Shown here piece by piece: positions 1 through 8,540 of a stretch of DNA of 64,000 nt. The DNA comes from Corynebacterium lujinxingii. Its GTDB lineage: Bacteria > Actinomycetota > Actinomycetes > Mycobacteriales > Mycobacteriaceae. The translations under genes were made by a program, and so were the position numbers. Location: NCBI RefSeq assembly GCF_014490555.1, contig NZ_CP061032.1, forward strand, positions 248,001 to 312,000, written 5' to 3'. Position 1 is the stretch's first letter; the number at the start of each line of letters is the position of its first letter. The notes beneath the pieces are model-generated. The model saw only the letters and a list, made by a program, of their open reading frames with translations, did no database searches and was not told the DNA's origin.

Positions 1-126
1 ACAGGCATGCCGCTGGTCTACGAGATCGGCGAACGCGGCCGTGTGCTCAACCCGGGCGGAACCTACCTCGACCCGGAGGCTGCCGCAGCCGGTGCTGCCG
101 CAGTGGCGAACCAGGGCCAGAAGTAG
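1..126 (+). CDS. gpmA: Phosphoglycerate mutase, C-terminal end (partial)
   Basis: The window opens inside a reading frame of 41 codons ending in TAG. The residues [11 protein letters not shown] followed by a line ending in an Ala-rich tail match the C-terminus of 2,3-bisphosphoglycerate-dependent phosphoglycerate mutase (glycolysis, 3-PG to 2-PG). In mycobacteria and corynebacteria this gene sits directly upstream of senX3, as here, with a gap of only 10 bases. The catalytic RHG part lies outside the window, so the call rests on the tail sequence and gene order. Confidence 0.8.
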   Translation, partial: TGMPLVYEIGERGRVLNPGGTYLDPEAAAAGAAAVANQGQK

Positions 127-136
127 CCACTTTACT

Positions 137-1321
137 GTGTCGCCGGTCCTCGCGTTTTTCCTCGGCGCCGCGCTGACGGTGCCCGCCGTGCTGCTCGGCC
201 AGCGTGCCCTTCGCTGGCGTGCCCGCAACCGTGCGGTCGACGGCGGCGAGGACTCCGGTGTGAACACGATCAGCCAGGTGCTGCACCTGGTCACGCAGGG
301 CTCGCCGACCGGCATCGTGGTGGTGGGCCGCTCCGGCAAGGTGCTCATGTCCAACGCGCGGGCCCATGACATGTCACTCGTGCACGACGGCACCGTCAAC
401 CCGCGCGTGTTCGAGGTGGCGGAACAGGTGCTCGACGACACCGAGCAGCGCGTGATCGACCTGGTGTTGCCGCAGCGCACCACCGGAAACCGCATCCGCA
501 ACGTGCGCGCGGTCATCGCCCCGCTGACGCTGACGGACAATTCCTACGCCATCATCTACGGCTCCGACGAGTCCGAGAATGTGCGCATGGAATCGGCGCG
601 GCGCGACTTCGTGGCCAACGTCTCCCACGAGCTCAAAACCCCGGTGGGCGGCATTTCGCTGCTCGCCGAGGCGTTGCTGCAAGACCCCACCGACCCGGAA
701 ATGGTGGTCTACTTCGGCGAGAAGCTGCACAAAGAGTCGCACCGGATGGGCGAGATGATCACGGACCTAATCGCGCTGTCGAAGCTCCAGGGCGCCGAGG
801 CGTTACCCGATATGGCGCCGGTGCGTGTCGACGACATCATCGACGAGGCGATCACCCGCAACCACGTCACCGCCGAAAACCGGGACATCGAGATCAACCG
901 GGGCGAGCCGAGCGGCCTGCGCGTGATGGGGGATAGGGCCATGCTCACCGTGGCGGTGGCCAACCTGATCTCCAACGCGATTAACTACTCGCCCAACGGC
1001 AAACCGGTGAGCGTGTCGCAGAAAACCGTGCGCGACAAGGCGGTGCTCATCCGTGTCACCGACCGCGGTATCGGCATCGCACCGGAGGATCAGAAGCGCG
1101 TCTTCGAGCGGTTCTACCGCGTGGACAAGGCGCGCTCGCGCTCCACCGGCGGCACCGGGCTCGGATTGGCCATTGTGAAGCATGTGGTGGCGAACCATGG
1201 CGGTACGATCAAGTTGTGGTCGCGTCCCGGGACGGGCTCGACCTTCACCATCGAATTGCCGATCTTTGATCCGGAAACCGCCCGCGCCGCTGACGGCAGA
1301 AAGGAAATTGAGGAGCAGTGA
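137..1321 (+). CDS. senX3: Sensor histidine kinase SenX3
   Basis: 394 aa if started at GTG 137, the first start after the gpm stop; the frame is open further upstream but only by overlapping gpm. One N-terminal hydrophobic segment (about residues 2–22) is followed by a PAS-like region (about 45–130). The HisKA H-box NVSHELKTP has the phosphorylated His at 164. The ATPase N-box (NLISNAINYSPNG), G1 (DRGIGIAP) and G2 (GTGLGLAIVKH) are all intact. In the family this kinase senses phosphate limitation and phosphorylates RegX3. The stop overlaps the regX3 start by 4 bases, so the pair is translationally coupled. Confidence 0.93.
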   Translation: MSPVLAFFLGAALTVPAVLLGQRALRWRARNRAVDGGEDSGVNTISQVLHLVTQGSPTGIVVVGRSGKVLMSNARAHDMSLVHDGTVNPRVFEVAEQVLDDTEQRVIDLVLPQRTTGNRIRNVRAVIAPLTLTDNSYAIIYGSDESENVRMESARRDFVANVSHELKTPVGGISLLAEALLQDPTDPEMVVYFGEKLHKESHRMGEMITDLIALSKLQGAEALPDMAPVRVDDIIDEAITRNHVTAENRDIEINRGEPSGLRVMGDRAMLTVAVANLISNAINYSPNGKPVSVSQKTVRDKAVLIRVTDRGIGIAPEDQKRVFERFYRVDKARSRSTGGTGLGLAIVKHVVANHGGTIKLWSRPGTGSTFTIELPIFDPETARAADGRKEIEEQ

Positions 1322-2007
1322 CGACCATTCTCATCGTCGAGGACGAGGAGTCTTTATCGGACCCGTTGGCCTTTCTCCTGCGTAAGGAGGGCTTCGAGGC
1401 CAAGGTCGCGCCCGACGGCCAGACTGCTCTGCAGATGTTCGATACCGAGAATATCGACCTTGTTCTGCTCGACCTCATGCTGCCGGGCATGAGCGGCACC
1501 GAGGTGTGCAAGAAGCTGCGCGCCGAGTCGTCTGTGCCGATCATCATGGTCACCGCACGCGACAGCGAGATTGACAAGGTTGTGGGCTTAGAGCTCGGCG
1601 CGGACGATTACGTGACCAAGCCGTATTCCACCCGCGAGCTCGTCGCCCGCATCCGCGCGGTGCTGCGCCGCGGCCCGGAAACCGAGGTCGTGGAGGAGGC
1701 GGACGACCAACTGCTCCAGGGCGGGCGCGTGACTATGGATGTCGAGCGCCACACCGTGCTTGTCGACGGCCAGCCGGTGCCCATGCCGCTTAAAGAGTTC
1801 GACCTGCTCGAGTACCTCATGCGCAACGTCGGGCGCGTGCTCACCCGCGGCCAGTTGATCGACCGCATTTGGGGCGCCGATTACGTCGGTGACACCAAAA
1901 CCCTCGACGTGCACGTCAAGCGCCTGCGCACCAAGATCGAGGAGCAGCCGTCCCGGCCCACCCAGCTGGTCACCGTGCGCGGGCTGGGCTACAAGTTCGA
2001 GGCCTGA
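1318..2007 (+). CDS. regX3: Response regulator RegX3, OmpR/PhoB family
   Basis: 229 aa from GTG 1318, preceded by a GAGGAG ribosome site in the end of senX3. The receiver domain has the acidic pair at D9/E10, the phospho-acceptor D52 in LLDLMLPG and the conserved Lys in VTKPYS. The C-terminal winged helix (about 130–229) has the usual RGLGYKF ending. It should regulate phosphate-starvation genes together with SenX3. Its 3' end overlaps the convergent gene at 1989–2915 by 19 bases. Confidence 0.94.
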   Translation: MTTILIVEDEESLSDPLAFLLRKEGFEAKVAPDGQTALQMFDTENIDLVLLDLMLPGMSGTEVCKKLRAESSVPIIMVTARDSEIDKVVGLELGADDYVTKPYSTRELVARIRAVLRRGPETEVVEEADDQLLQGGRVTMDVERHTVLVDGQPVPMPLKEFDLLEYLMRNVGRVLTRGQLIDRIWGADYVGDTKTLDVHVKRLRTKIEEQPSRPTQLVTVRGLGYKFEA

Positions 2008-2915
2008 TCCGCCGCCGGGTGGGTGGCTTTCGCTTCGCGCGGCAGTTCCGCCCGTGTCTCGCAGTGCTTAGCGACGACACCGTATGCCGTCTCGCCAATC
2101 AACGCGGTTAACTCGTCTTTCATCGACTTCCAGATCGGCTCCAGCGTGCCGCCGTTGGGCGTGTGGCACTCCGGCGCACCGGTGCACCACCAATCGAAGT
2201 CTTCGCCCCCGCCGCCCCACTGGCGGCGGTCGTACTCGCCGATGGTGGTGCGCAAAATCTCCTGGCCGTCGCTGCGCTCCTGCCATTCGTCCTCGCGGGA
2301 AAACGGCACCTGCCAGCACACTTCCGGCTTCGAACCGACGATGTTGCGGCCCTCTGCCATCGCCCACTGATGCAGCGCACACCCCGGGCCGGTCGGGTGG
2401 CCGGGGCGGTTGGCGAAAATGCATGCGCCGTCGACGACTTTCGTCTTGATGTGGGGGCCGGCGTCCTCGTCGTCAGTCTCCGGCTCCAAGGCCTCGTCGA
2501 CCTCCTCGTCCCACTCCAGCCACGGCTCGAGCCACGTCGGGTCGGCCGCTTTGAAGAAGGCGTCGGTCTCCGCGGGGCGCAGCTGCCAGTATTTCGGGGG
2601 CATTTGCGCCACCGCGTTGTAGACGGTGTCGCGATCCTCATCGTCGGCAATGTAGGCGCCGTGGATGCAGCAGCCGACCGCCTGGTTGGATTCGTCGATA
2701 CCTAAGCACTGAGAGGTGCCGAACCGGCACGACCAGGTCGACTCCACCCAGGTCAGGTCGATGGAAAAGATGCGCTCTGGGTCATCCGGGTCGACGAATT
2801 CGAACCATTCGCGGGGGAAATCTGGGGCTACTTCACGCCCGGAAATGATGGAGCGTCCCGCCGGGGAATCCGTGGGAAAGCCGAGAAAAACCTGTTTCGG
2901 GGCTGGTTGATTCAC
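1989..2915 (-). CDS. Conserved hypothetical Cys-rich protein
   Basis: 308 aa from ATG 2915, divergent from the ppx-like gene with a 27-bp gap that must hold both promoters. The protein is acidic and soluble. Around residues 55–90 it carries a cysteine cluster (CRFGTSQCLG … GCCIHGAY) and there are further Cys near CIFANRP, GCALHQ, VCWQV and WWCTGAPECH. The pattern suggests metal binding, loosely like CxxC-type zinc or iron chelating proteins, but I cannot place it in a named family. No signal peptide or membrane segment is seen. It appears to belong to the actinobacterial core because of its fixed place beside regX3/ppx. Confidence 0.7.
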   Translation of the reverse strand: MNQPAPKQVFLGFPTDSPAGRSIISGREVAPDFPREWFEFVDPDDPERIFSIDLTWVESTWSCRFGTSQCLGIDESNQAVGCCIHGAYIADDEDRDTVYNAVAQMPPKYWQLRPAETDAFFKAADPTWLEPWLEWDEEVDEALEPETDDEDAGPHIKTKVVDGACIFANRPGHPTGPGCALHQWAMAEGRNIVGSKPEVCWQVPFSREDEWQERSDGQEILRTTIGEYDRRQWGGGGEDFDWWCTGAPECHTPNGGTLEPIWKSMKDELTALIGETAYGVVAKHCETRAELPREAKATHPAADQASNL

Positions 2916-2942
2916 ACTTGGACACCGTAGACCCGTTACCCT

Positions 2943-3902
2943 GTGGTAGTGCGATTAGGTGTATTAGACGTCGGCAGCAACACCGTCCACCTTGTGGCGG
3001 TCGATGCGTACGGTGGTGCCCGCCCCACCCCGATGAGCGACTGGAAGCAACCGCTCCGGCTCGTCGAGCTGGTGGACAAGAAGGGCAACATCGAGCCGAA
3101 GGGCATCGACAAACTTGTCGACGCCGTACAGGAGGCCTCCGATCTGGCAAGCAACCTCAAATGCGAGGAAATGCTCGCCTTCGCCACCTCCGCGGTGCGT
3201 TCCGCGACCAATGCTAACGACGTACTCAAGCAGGTAAAGAAGAAAACCGGGGTGGATCTGCGCATCCTGCCCGGCGAAGAAGAAGCGCGCCTGACGTTTT
3301 TGGCGGCGCGCCGCTGGCACGGCTGGTCCGCCGGCCGCATCACCAACTTCGACATCGGCGGCGGCTCACTAGAGATCTCCTCCGGCACCGAGGAAATGCC
3401 GGACCTCGCCGTCTCGCTCGACTTGGGTGCGGGCCGGTTGACCCACGAGTGGTTCGACACCGACCCGCCGGAGCGCAAGAAGATCAACATGCTGCGCGAC
3501 TACATCGACGCTGAACTCGCCGGCCCGGCCGAGGAGTTCAAGGCGCTCGGCGAGCACGGCCTGGCGGTGGGCACGTCGAAGACGTTCCGCTCCCTGGCCC
3601 GGTTGACCGGTGCCGCGCCGTCGTCGGCCGGCCCGTTTGTCAAGCGCACGCTCACCGCGCCGGGCCTGCGCCAGCTCATCGCGTTCATCTCGCGTATGAC
3701 GGCAGCCGACCGCGCGGAGCTCGAGGGCATCAACTCGGACCGCTCCCACCAGATCGTCGCCGGCGCGCTGGTCGCTGAAGCAGCGATGCGCGCGTTGAAT
3801 GTTGATAAGTTGGAGATCTGCCCGTGGGCTTTGCGCGAAGGCGTAATTCTGAAACGAATCGACCAGGGCGACCTGAACGCCGATGAAGGAGACGACGACT
3901 AA
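2943..3902 (+). CDS. ppx2: Ppx/GppA-family phosphatase (exopolyphosphatase)
   Basis: 319 aa from GTG 2943; GTG 2949 is an equally possible start. The ASKHA-fold N-terminus begins RLGVLDVGSNTVHL, the phosphate-1 loop of the Ppx/GppA family, and NFDIGGGSLEI is the phosphate-2 loop. The family hydrolyses polyphosphate or the 5' phosphate of pppGpp. The length is typical of the short two-domain actinobacterial form (Rv0496 type). The proximity to senX3–regX3 fits a phosphate-metabolism role. The stop TAA ends one base before the next gene starts. Confidence 0.88.
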   Translation: MVVRLGVLDVGSNTVHLVAVDAYGGARPTPMSDWKQPLRLVELVDKKGNIEPKGIDKLVDAVQEASDLASNLKCEEMLAFATSAVRSATNANDVLKQVKKKTGVDLRILPGEEEARLTFLAARRWHGWSAGRITNFDIGGGSLEISSGTEEMPDLAVSLDLGAGRLTHEWFDTDPPERKKINMLRDYIDAELAGPAEEFKALGEHGLAVGTSKTFRSLARLTGAAPSSAGPFVKRTLTAPGLRQLIAFISRMTAADRAELEGINSDRSHQIVAGALVAEAAMRALNVDKLEICPWALREGVILKRIDQGDLNADEGDDD

Positions 3903-4757
3903 ATGGCCGACAAGCAGCTCACGGTTGCCGAGCTTCTCGCCCGTGCGGAGAAGGAAAACCCCTCCGCTGCGCGCCGCCCGCGGCGCCGCCGCAGCCTCGA
4001 AGACGGCGGTGTGTCCGTTGCGGAACTGACCGACTCCTTCAAGAAGGTCGAGGTCAAGCCGACCGAGGTGAAGCACTCCAGCGTGCCCATCGACGCGCCC
4101 GCCGAAGAACCGGTAAAAAAGCCCGCCCCGAAGCAGGAGGCTCCGAAGCAGGAGGCCGCGTCGGTCAAGGTTGTCCCGACCAAGCCCGCCGACGAGCCGG
4201 TGGAGCCGAAGGCCGAGCGTACCGAGGCCATCACGAAGACCGATGCGCCCCGCCCGGTTGACGACGACACGAACGTCATCCCGGTCGTGCGCGAGGACGC
4301 AGCGCCTGCAGCGCCCAAGCCGGTACAGACGTCGGCCCCGGTACAGAAGCCAGCGCCTGAGCAGAAGCCGGCGGCTGAGCAGAAACCGGCGGCTGAAGCG
4401 GATACGACTGTGCTGGTGGATGAGCCGGTGCGCGAGGATGTCGTCGATAAGCGCGAGGCGGATCTGGACACCTTCGACGAGGATGGGCGCGACATCGAGG
4501 TCGAGGAGGCCTCCGTCAACCCGATCCTCATGGTGCTGCTCGTGGGGCTGGGGGTTGCGCTCGGTATGCTCGGCTTCCTCGCGTTCAAGTGGCTGTGGGC
4601 GAACGTGATGACGGTCATCGCCGCGCTGCTCGCGGTGGTTGCGGTCGTTGGTGTCGTGCTGGGCGTGCGTGCGATGCGCACTGGCCGCGACGGGTTGAAC
4701 ATGGTGCTCGCGGGCCTCGCCGCGGCCGTGATGGCGTTCGGACCGGCGCTGATTTAA
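3903..4757 (+). CDS. Membrane protein with Pro/Ala/Lys-rich cytoplasmic N-terminus
   Basis: 284 aa. The N-terminal ~195 residues are disordered, rich in P, A, K and E, with imperfect repeats such as EQKPAAEQKPAAE. The C-terminal ~80 residues hold three hydrophobic segments (NPILMVLLVGLGVALGML…, MTVIAALLAVVAVVGVVLGV, MVLAGLAAAVMAFGPALI). It follows ppx with no spacer and abuts proC, so it is cotranscribed. Function unknown; it has the look of the corynebacterial conserved protein usually found between ppx2 and proC. Confidence 0.78.
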   Translation: MADKQLTVAELLARAEKENPSAARRPRRRRSLEDGGVSVAELTDSFKKVEVKPTEVKHSSVPIDAPAEEPVKKPAPKQEAPKQEAASVKVVPTKPADEPVEPKAERTEAITKTDAPRPVDDDTNVIPVVREDAAPAAPKPVQTSAPVQKPAPEQKPAAEQKPAAEADTTVLVDEPVREDVVDKREADLDTFDEDGRDIEVEEASVNPILMVLLVGLGVALGMLGFLAFKWLWANVMTVIAALLAVVAVVGVVLGVRAMRTGRDGLNMVLAGLAAAVMAFGPALI

Positions 4758-5567
4758 ATGCGTCGCGTAGCGGTCATCGGCGCCGGCAACATCGGCGAAG
4801 CACTCCTGTCCGGCCTTGTGAAGTCGGGGTTCGACCCGGAAAAGATCATCGCCACCAACCGCTCGCCGGAGCGCAGCGCGGAGCTGCGTGAGCGCTACGG
4901 CGTGCGCACCACCAGTGACAACCACGAGGCCGTGCAGAACTGCGACGTGGTGTTTCTATGCGTGAAGCCGGCTGGGCTTCTCGACGTGATCGAGGAGGTC
5001 AGCGAAGGCTTCGCCGATTCCGACGACACGCCGGTGCTCGTGTCCATGGCCGCGGGCGTGACGCTCGCCGCGATGGATGAGGCCGTCGCCTCCGCGGGTG
5101 CCCCGATCGCGCGCGTGATGCCGAATACCCCCATGCTGGTGGGTAAAGGTGTGCTTGCGGTGGCGTACGGGCGTTTCGTTGAGGACGAGCAGCGCGAGGC
5201 AGTCGAGGAACTGCTCGCGGCCGCCGGCGAGGTCGTCGTGGTTCAGGAGTCCCAGATGGACGCCGTGACCGCGGTGTCCGGCTCCGGACCGGCGTACTTC
5301 TTTTTGGTCACCGAGGCGATGGTGGATGCCGCAGTCTCGCTTGGCCTCCCGCGCGATCTAGCGCAACGCTTGGCGACGACCACCGCAGCCGGCGCCGGCG
5401 CCATGCTCGACGACGCGGACAACCCGGTGGATCTGCGCGCGAAGGTCTCCTCGCCCGCAGGTACCACTGCGCGTGCGATCCGCGAGCTGGAGGAGTCCGG
5501 TCTGCGGGGTGCGTTCTACCGTGCGATGGAGGCGTGCGCGCGCCGTTCCGCCGAGCTCGGCGAGTAG
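4758..5567 (+). CDS. proC: Pyrroline-5-carboxylate reductase
   Basis: 269 aa. The N-terminal Rossmann motif is VIGAGNIGEALL, and the C-terminal family signature (SSPAGTTARAIRELEESG followed by LRGAF) is complete. The enzyme reduces 1-pyrroline-5-carboxylate to L-proline with NAD(P)H, the last step of proline synthesis, in the cytosol. ATG 4758 directly follows the stop of the preceding membrane protein gene, which implies coupled translation. The length is normal for the family. Confidence 0.94.
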   Translation: MRRVAVIGAGNIGEALLSGLVKSGFDPEKIIATNRSPERSAELRERYGVRTTSDNHEAVQNCDVVFLCVKPAGLLDVIEEVSEGFADSDDTPVLVSMAAGVTLAAMDEAVASAGAPIARVMPNTPMLVGKGVLAVAYGRFVEDEQREAVEELLAAAGEVVVVQESQMDAVTAVSGSGPAYFFLVTEAMVDAAVSLGLPRDLAQRLATTTAAGAGAMLDDADNPVDLRAKVSSPAGTTARAIRELEESGLRGAFYRAMEACARRSAELGE

Positions 5568-5737
5568 TCACACTCGTCACACCCGTCGCTGTGAGTTCAC
5601 TACCTGCACACTGAAAAAATTCTTCTCATAAGTCGCACTCTGCCCACTTTTCACGTTAGGGTGGTTCAAGCACGTGCGTGTTCGTCCTGCGGGAGGGGAA
5701 GCCTGCAGCGCGTTTGCGTGCCGAGAGGTATGAATAA

Positions 5738-5929
5738 GTGGTTAATGAAGATAAAGGAAAGTTCCTGACGGTTGCCGAGGTCGCGGAGATCATGCGCGTT
5801 TCCAAGATGACCGTCTACCGCCTCGTTCACTCCGGTGAACTGCCTGCCGTCCGCGTAGGCCGTTCGTTCCGTGTCAACGAGAACGCGGTGAACGAATACC
5901 TGGAGTCCTCCGTCTACGACGTGGGGTAA
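5738..5929 (+). CDS. BldC/excisionase-like MerR-type helix-turn-helix protein
   Basis: 63 aa from GTG 5738 with a GAGAGG ribosome site 10–15 bases upstream. The protein consists almost entirely of one winged HTH of the excisionase/MerR type: FLTVAEVAEIMRVSKMTVYR followed by the wing LVHSGELPAVRVGRSFRV. It corresponds to the small protein encoded next to the bS22 gene in mycobacteria (Rv0500A type) and to the BldC fold of streptomycetes. It is expected to bind DNA directly. It is monocistronic, with its own 3' hairpin at 5942. Confidence 0.86.
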   Translation: MVNEDKGKFLTVAEVAEIMRVSKMTVYRLVHSGELPAVRVGRSFRVNENAVNEYLESSVYDVG

Positions 5930-5941
5930 ACCAGCCGCTCG

Positions 5942-5990
5942 GTGCCCGTCCCCGCCCGCTATTCGGGAGGAGGCGGGCACTTCGCATTTT
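5942..5990 (+). terminator. Hairpin terminator after the BldC-like gene
   Basis: GTGCCCG (5942–5948) pairs with CGGGCAC (5974–5980) around GC-rich inner pairing, followed by CATTTTT. It lies 13 bases after the stop codon of the HTH gene. Confidence 0.6.
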
Positions 5991-6018
5991 TGGCCGGGGG
6001 TATGCCCGCCTGTATGAT
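5990..6018 (+). promoter_or_regulatory. Putative promoter of the bS22 gene
   Basis: A −35 like TTGGCC (5990–5995) is separated by exactly 17 bases from a −10 TATGAT (6013–6018). The start site would be near 6025, leaving a 5' leader of about 107 nt that is GC-rich and could fold. This leader may regulate the ribosomal protein, as many r-protein leaders do, but no known motif was recognised. Confidence 0.55.
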
Positions 6019-6131
6019 TGGCGTGTTCAGGTCGGCCGCCACCTGGTGGAGTGTGCACCTTCTCCGGGGCCGCGCGAGCGGTCGCGCCGGCCACGTACGG
6101 TCGTACTCAACGTTAGAAAAGAGGAAACCTC

Positions 6132-6233
6132 ATGGGTTCAGTGATTAAGAAGCGCCGCAAGCGCATGTCGAAGAAGAAGCACCGCAAGATGCTCCGCCGC
6201 ACTCGTGTGCAGCGTCGTAAGCTCGGCAAGTAA
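6132..6233 (+). CDS. Small ribosomal subunit protein bS22 (33 aa, AURKAIP1/COX24-like)
   Basis: 33 residues, starting [16 protein letters not shown] and ending RRKLGK, extremely rich in Lys and Arg. It is preceded by an AGAGGAAA ribosome site. It matches the tiny protein encoded downstream of the BldC-like gene in mycobacteria (Rv0500B), identified in cryo-EM structures of the mycobacterial 30S subunit as bS22. The gene is short enough to be missed by many gene callers. It has its own strong promoter and a clear terminator directly downstream. Confidence 0.92.
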   Translation: MGSVIKKRRKRMSKKKHRKMLRRTRVQRRKLGK

Positions 6234-6243
6234 GCCAAGCGTT

Positions 6244-6274
6244 GCCCGCCTCCGTTTTGGGAGGCGGGCTTTTT
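6244..6274 (+). terminator. Rho-independent terminator of bS22
   Basis: GCCCGCCTCC (6244–6253) and GGAGGCGGGC (6260–6269) form a perfect 10-bp stem with a 6-base loop, followed by five T. It is the clearest canonical terminator in the window. Confidence 0.92.
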
Positions 6275-6318
6275 GCTTCCCGAGTTCTGGTTTTAGCCTG
6301 TATCGGCCACTCGAGGTA

Positions 6319-6615
6319 GTGGGCTCCCTCGAGGCCGTCCTTGACTCACATGACAACGTGGTGTGCGTCATTCGTACGACCGACGTGCAGGTTTGTCGGC
6401 TGGTGGACGTGAGTGACGAGCATGCCATCGCCGAAGGGGAGGGCTACGCGGATGCCAGGGAATGGCGCATCGGACATGAACGGTATTGGCACTCGCCAGA
6501 ATTTGTGGAGTACATCGGGGAACTCGAAATTAGCGACGACACCCGAGTGGTGTGTCAACGCTTTGCCGTTGATGAGCGCTACCCGATCAAGGCATTGGAG
6601 CCGTGGCGTGGCTGA
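6319..6615 (+). pseudogene. 5'-truncated ASCH-domain gene
   Basis: The frame encodes SLEAVLDSHDNVVCVIRTTDV…EGEGYADAREWRIGHERYW…RVVCQRFAVDERY, which matches the C-terminal two thirds of actinobacterial ASCH proteins (putative RNA-binding, YT521-B/PUA-like fold). The conserved N-terminal part (the GTKTAT-type segment) is missing: the open frame continues upstream only into the bS22 terminator. The best remaining start is GTG 6319, giving 98 aa without a convincing ribosome site. A deletion next to bS22 probably removed the 5' end. A functional short protein cannot be ruled out. Confidence 0.6.
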
Positions 6616-6637
6616 GGCCGAACAGTCCCAACCAACG

Positions 6638-6663
6638 CCGACTTTCCCACCTAGGAAAGTCGG
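6638..6663. terminator. Hairpin in the tail-to-tail gap
   Basis: CCGACTTTCC (6638–6647) and GGAAAGTCGG (6654–6663) form a perfect 10-bp stem. It covers the stop codon of the GNAT gene and follows the ASCH remnant, so it can end transcription from either side. It lacks a T-run, so efficiency is uncertain. Confidence 0.45.
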
Positions 6664-7157
6664 TACACCTCGTAATCATCGGGAAAGCCTGCTCCAGGGA
6701 CGTGCTGTAGTCCGAGCCGCACCGCCAGGCCAATCGATGCCTGATTCGCTGGGTCGATGATGGCAACGATGGGGAGCGTCGGGAAGCGCTCGCGGGCACT
6801 GGCAATCGCGGCGGCTGCGGCTTCCTTGGCGTAGCCCTGGCCTTGCGATTCGGGTGCGAACCGATAGTAGAGGTTCAGGACTTCTTCGTCGGCTTCCTCG
6901 CTGTGCCTTACCCCGGTAAAGCCAATGGTCGCGCCGTCGAGGGTGCGCACTGTGTAGTAGCCCAATTGCTGATCGGCCCAATTGTTCTGCCACGCGCGCG
7001 CAAGCTCGACAGCCTCATCGCGGGTCTTCATTGTCAGCTCGGGTCGGTGCTCGTAGGTGCGGGGATCTGAGTGAATCGCAAAAATGGCATCGATATCCGC
7101 ATGTGTCGGCACCGACAACTCAAGCCGCGGGGTGCGCAGGGCAAACGCATCAGGCAT
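6651..7157 (-). CDS. GNAT-family N-acetyltransferase
   Basis: 168 aa from ATG 7157. It is the RimJ/RimL-type GNAT fold: LRTPRLELSVPTHADIDAIFAIH at the N-terminus, TIGFTGVRHSEE in the core strands, and the acetyl-CoA loop ESQGQGYAKEAAAAAI near residues 113–128, then IDPANQASIGLAVRLGLQ. Substrate unknown; these proteins often acetylate N-terminal amines of proteins or small amines. The start overlaps the 3' end of the upstream serB-like gene by 8 bases, so it is read from the same transcript. Confidence 0.85.
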   Translation of the reverse strand: MPDAFALRTPRLELSVPTHADIDAIFAIHSDPRTYEHRPELTMKTRDEAVELARAWQNNWADQQLGYYTVRTLDGATIGFTGVRHSEEADEEVLNLYYRFAPESQGQGYAKEAAAAAIASARERFPTLPIVAIIDPANQASIGLAVRLGLQHVPGAGFPDDYEVYRLS

Positions 7158-8184
7158 GGTGAGTCCTGTCCTGCCGCTTGCTCCACAACCGCCACAAAGA
7201 AAACGCGCCCGCGGCACCCAGTACCGGCAGGGCGGACAGGCGTACGGCGCGGCGCACCGGACGGTAGTCGCGGATGGCCCAGCCTTGGGCTTTCGCGTGG
7301 CGGCGCAGCGCACGGTCCGGGTTTACCGCGACGGGGGAGCCGACCATCTCCAGCATGGGGAGGTCATTGATGCTGTCGGAGTAGGCGGTGCACTGCTTCA
7401 GGTCGAGTTGCTGCAGCGCGGCCAGGGCGGCCACGGCGTGTTTCTTGCCGGGGCCGTGGAGGATGTCACCGACGAGGCGGCCGGTGAACTTGCCGTCCTC
7501 TTCTTCGGCCACGGTGCCCAGTGCGCCGGTAAACCCAAGAGTTTCCGCAAGTGCTTGGCCGATTTGGACCGGGGTGGCGGAAACCAACCAGACTTGTTGG
7601 CCGGCGGCGATGTGCATGGAGGCCAGTTCGATGACGTCCGAATAGGACTTGTTGAGCATCTGCTTGTCGACGATCTCCTGGCAGGCCTCCTTGAGCTCGT
7701 CGACACTTTTGCCCTTGACCACGGCAAGCGCCTGCTCGCGGCCCTGGGCAATGTCGTCGGCGTTCTCGGAGCCGGACACACGGAAGCGGATCTGTTTCCA
7801 CAGCGCCGGGGCGAGTTCGCGCAGGGTGATAAAGCGCTTAGTAAACAGCCCCTGGGCGAGCAGGATGAGCGAGGAGCCCTGGATGAGCGTGTTGTCGATG
7901 TCGAAAAACGCCGCGGCTTCAGTGTCCTGGGGGACCGACGGGTCCGGCGGGGTGATCTTGTGGCGGCCCGCGGTCTTGAACGCGCCACCGACGGAGTCCA
8001 CGCCGAGGGCGAAGTCCTCCATTGCGATGCCGAAGGTTTCTTCTACAGCGGCGGCTGCGGCGGCTTGGCCTGCGGTGCGCTGGGCGTCGTCGTCAAGCGG
8101 GGGCAACGCGAGGTCCTCAAGAAAGCGTCGCAGGTTGCCCTGCGAGACGGACCATTGTGCGAGGAATTCCCGCTGTTCTGACAT
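7150..8184 (-). CDS. serB: HAD-superfamily phosphatase, SerB1-like
   Basis: 344 aa from ATG 8184 (MSEQREFLAQW). HAD motif I is FFDIDNTLIQGSS with the nucleophile Asp in DIDNT, motif II is the SAT in VSATPVQIG, and motif IV is DSINDLPML. It belongs to the HAD-IB group with phosphoserine phosphatase-like members (Rv0505c type) at the same location beside hemA. The ~75-residue N-terminal extension is helical and has no known domain. A hydrophobic stretch near the C-terminus (LSALPVLGAAGAFSLWRLW) suggests membrane association. Serine synthesis is possible but not proven, because actinobacteria carry several such paralogues. Confidence 0.8.
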   Translation of the reverse strand: MSEQREFLAQWSVSQGNLRRFLEDLALPPLDDDAQRTAGQAAAAAAVEETFGIAMEDFALGVDSVGGAFKTAGRHKITPPDPSVPQDTEAAAFFDIDNTLIQGSSLILLAQGLFTKRFITLRELAPALWKQIRFRVSGSENADDIAQGREQALAVVKGKSVDELKEACQEIVDKQMLNKSYSDVIELASMHIAAGQQVWLVSATPVQIGQALAETLGFTGALGTVAEEEDGKFTGRLVGDILHGPGKKHAVAALAALQQLDLKQCTAYSDSINDLPMLEMVGSPVAVNPDRALRRHAKAQGWAIRDYRPVRRAVRLSALPVLGAAGAFSLWRLWSKRQDRTHHA

Positions 8185-8258
8185 GTCGATCGGGCCCCTT
8201 CCGCTGGCGGTGTTAGCGTGAGCAATCGTACAACGCCGTAAGACACGGAGGAGCGGGG

Positions 8259-8495
8259 ATGAAAATGGTCGAACTGATGGTGCGCGAAACGTGCGGATCC
8301 TGCGAGCGGGTCGCAGCTCAGATCGCACCCGTGGTGGAACGGTGCGGCGCGGAGCTTGTGCTTGTCGACGTCGACGCGGACCCCGACAATGCAGCCGAAT
8401 ACGGCGACCGCGTGCCGGTGGTCGTCATTGACGGCGAGGAGTTCGCCTGCTGGGAAGTGGACAACAACGACCTCGAAGCGGAACTTCTGCGCTAG
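8259..8495 (+). CDS. Glutaredoxin-like protein (DUF836 type)
   Basis: 78 aa with a CGSC redox motif near the N-terminus (RETCGSCERV), the cis-Pro in RVPVVVIDG and a thioredoxin-fold length typical of the family. An analogous gene (Rv0508) precedes hemA in mycobacteria. GGAG lies 6–9 bases before the start region. It may be cotranscribed with hemA, 45 bp downstream. The partner is unknown; mycoredoxin-like electron transfer is a reasonable guess only. Confidence 0.85.
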   Translation: MKMVELMVRETCGSCERVAAQIAPVVERCGAELVLVDVDADPDNAAEYGDRVPVVVIDGEEFACWEVDNNDLEAELLR

Positions 8496-8540
8496 GGGGC
8501 TATCCTTTAGTTTGATTTTCGAGCCGGACTGGAGGAATTT

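Noticed and set aside
3369..4925. 518-codon minus-strand frame rich in Arg and Leu
   Set aside because: It is antisense to ppx, the membrane protein and proC, which all have clear motifs; GC-rich DNA produces such long open shadows.
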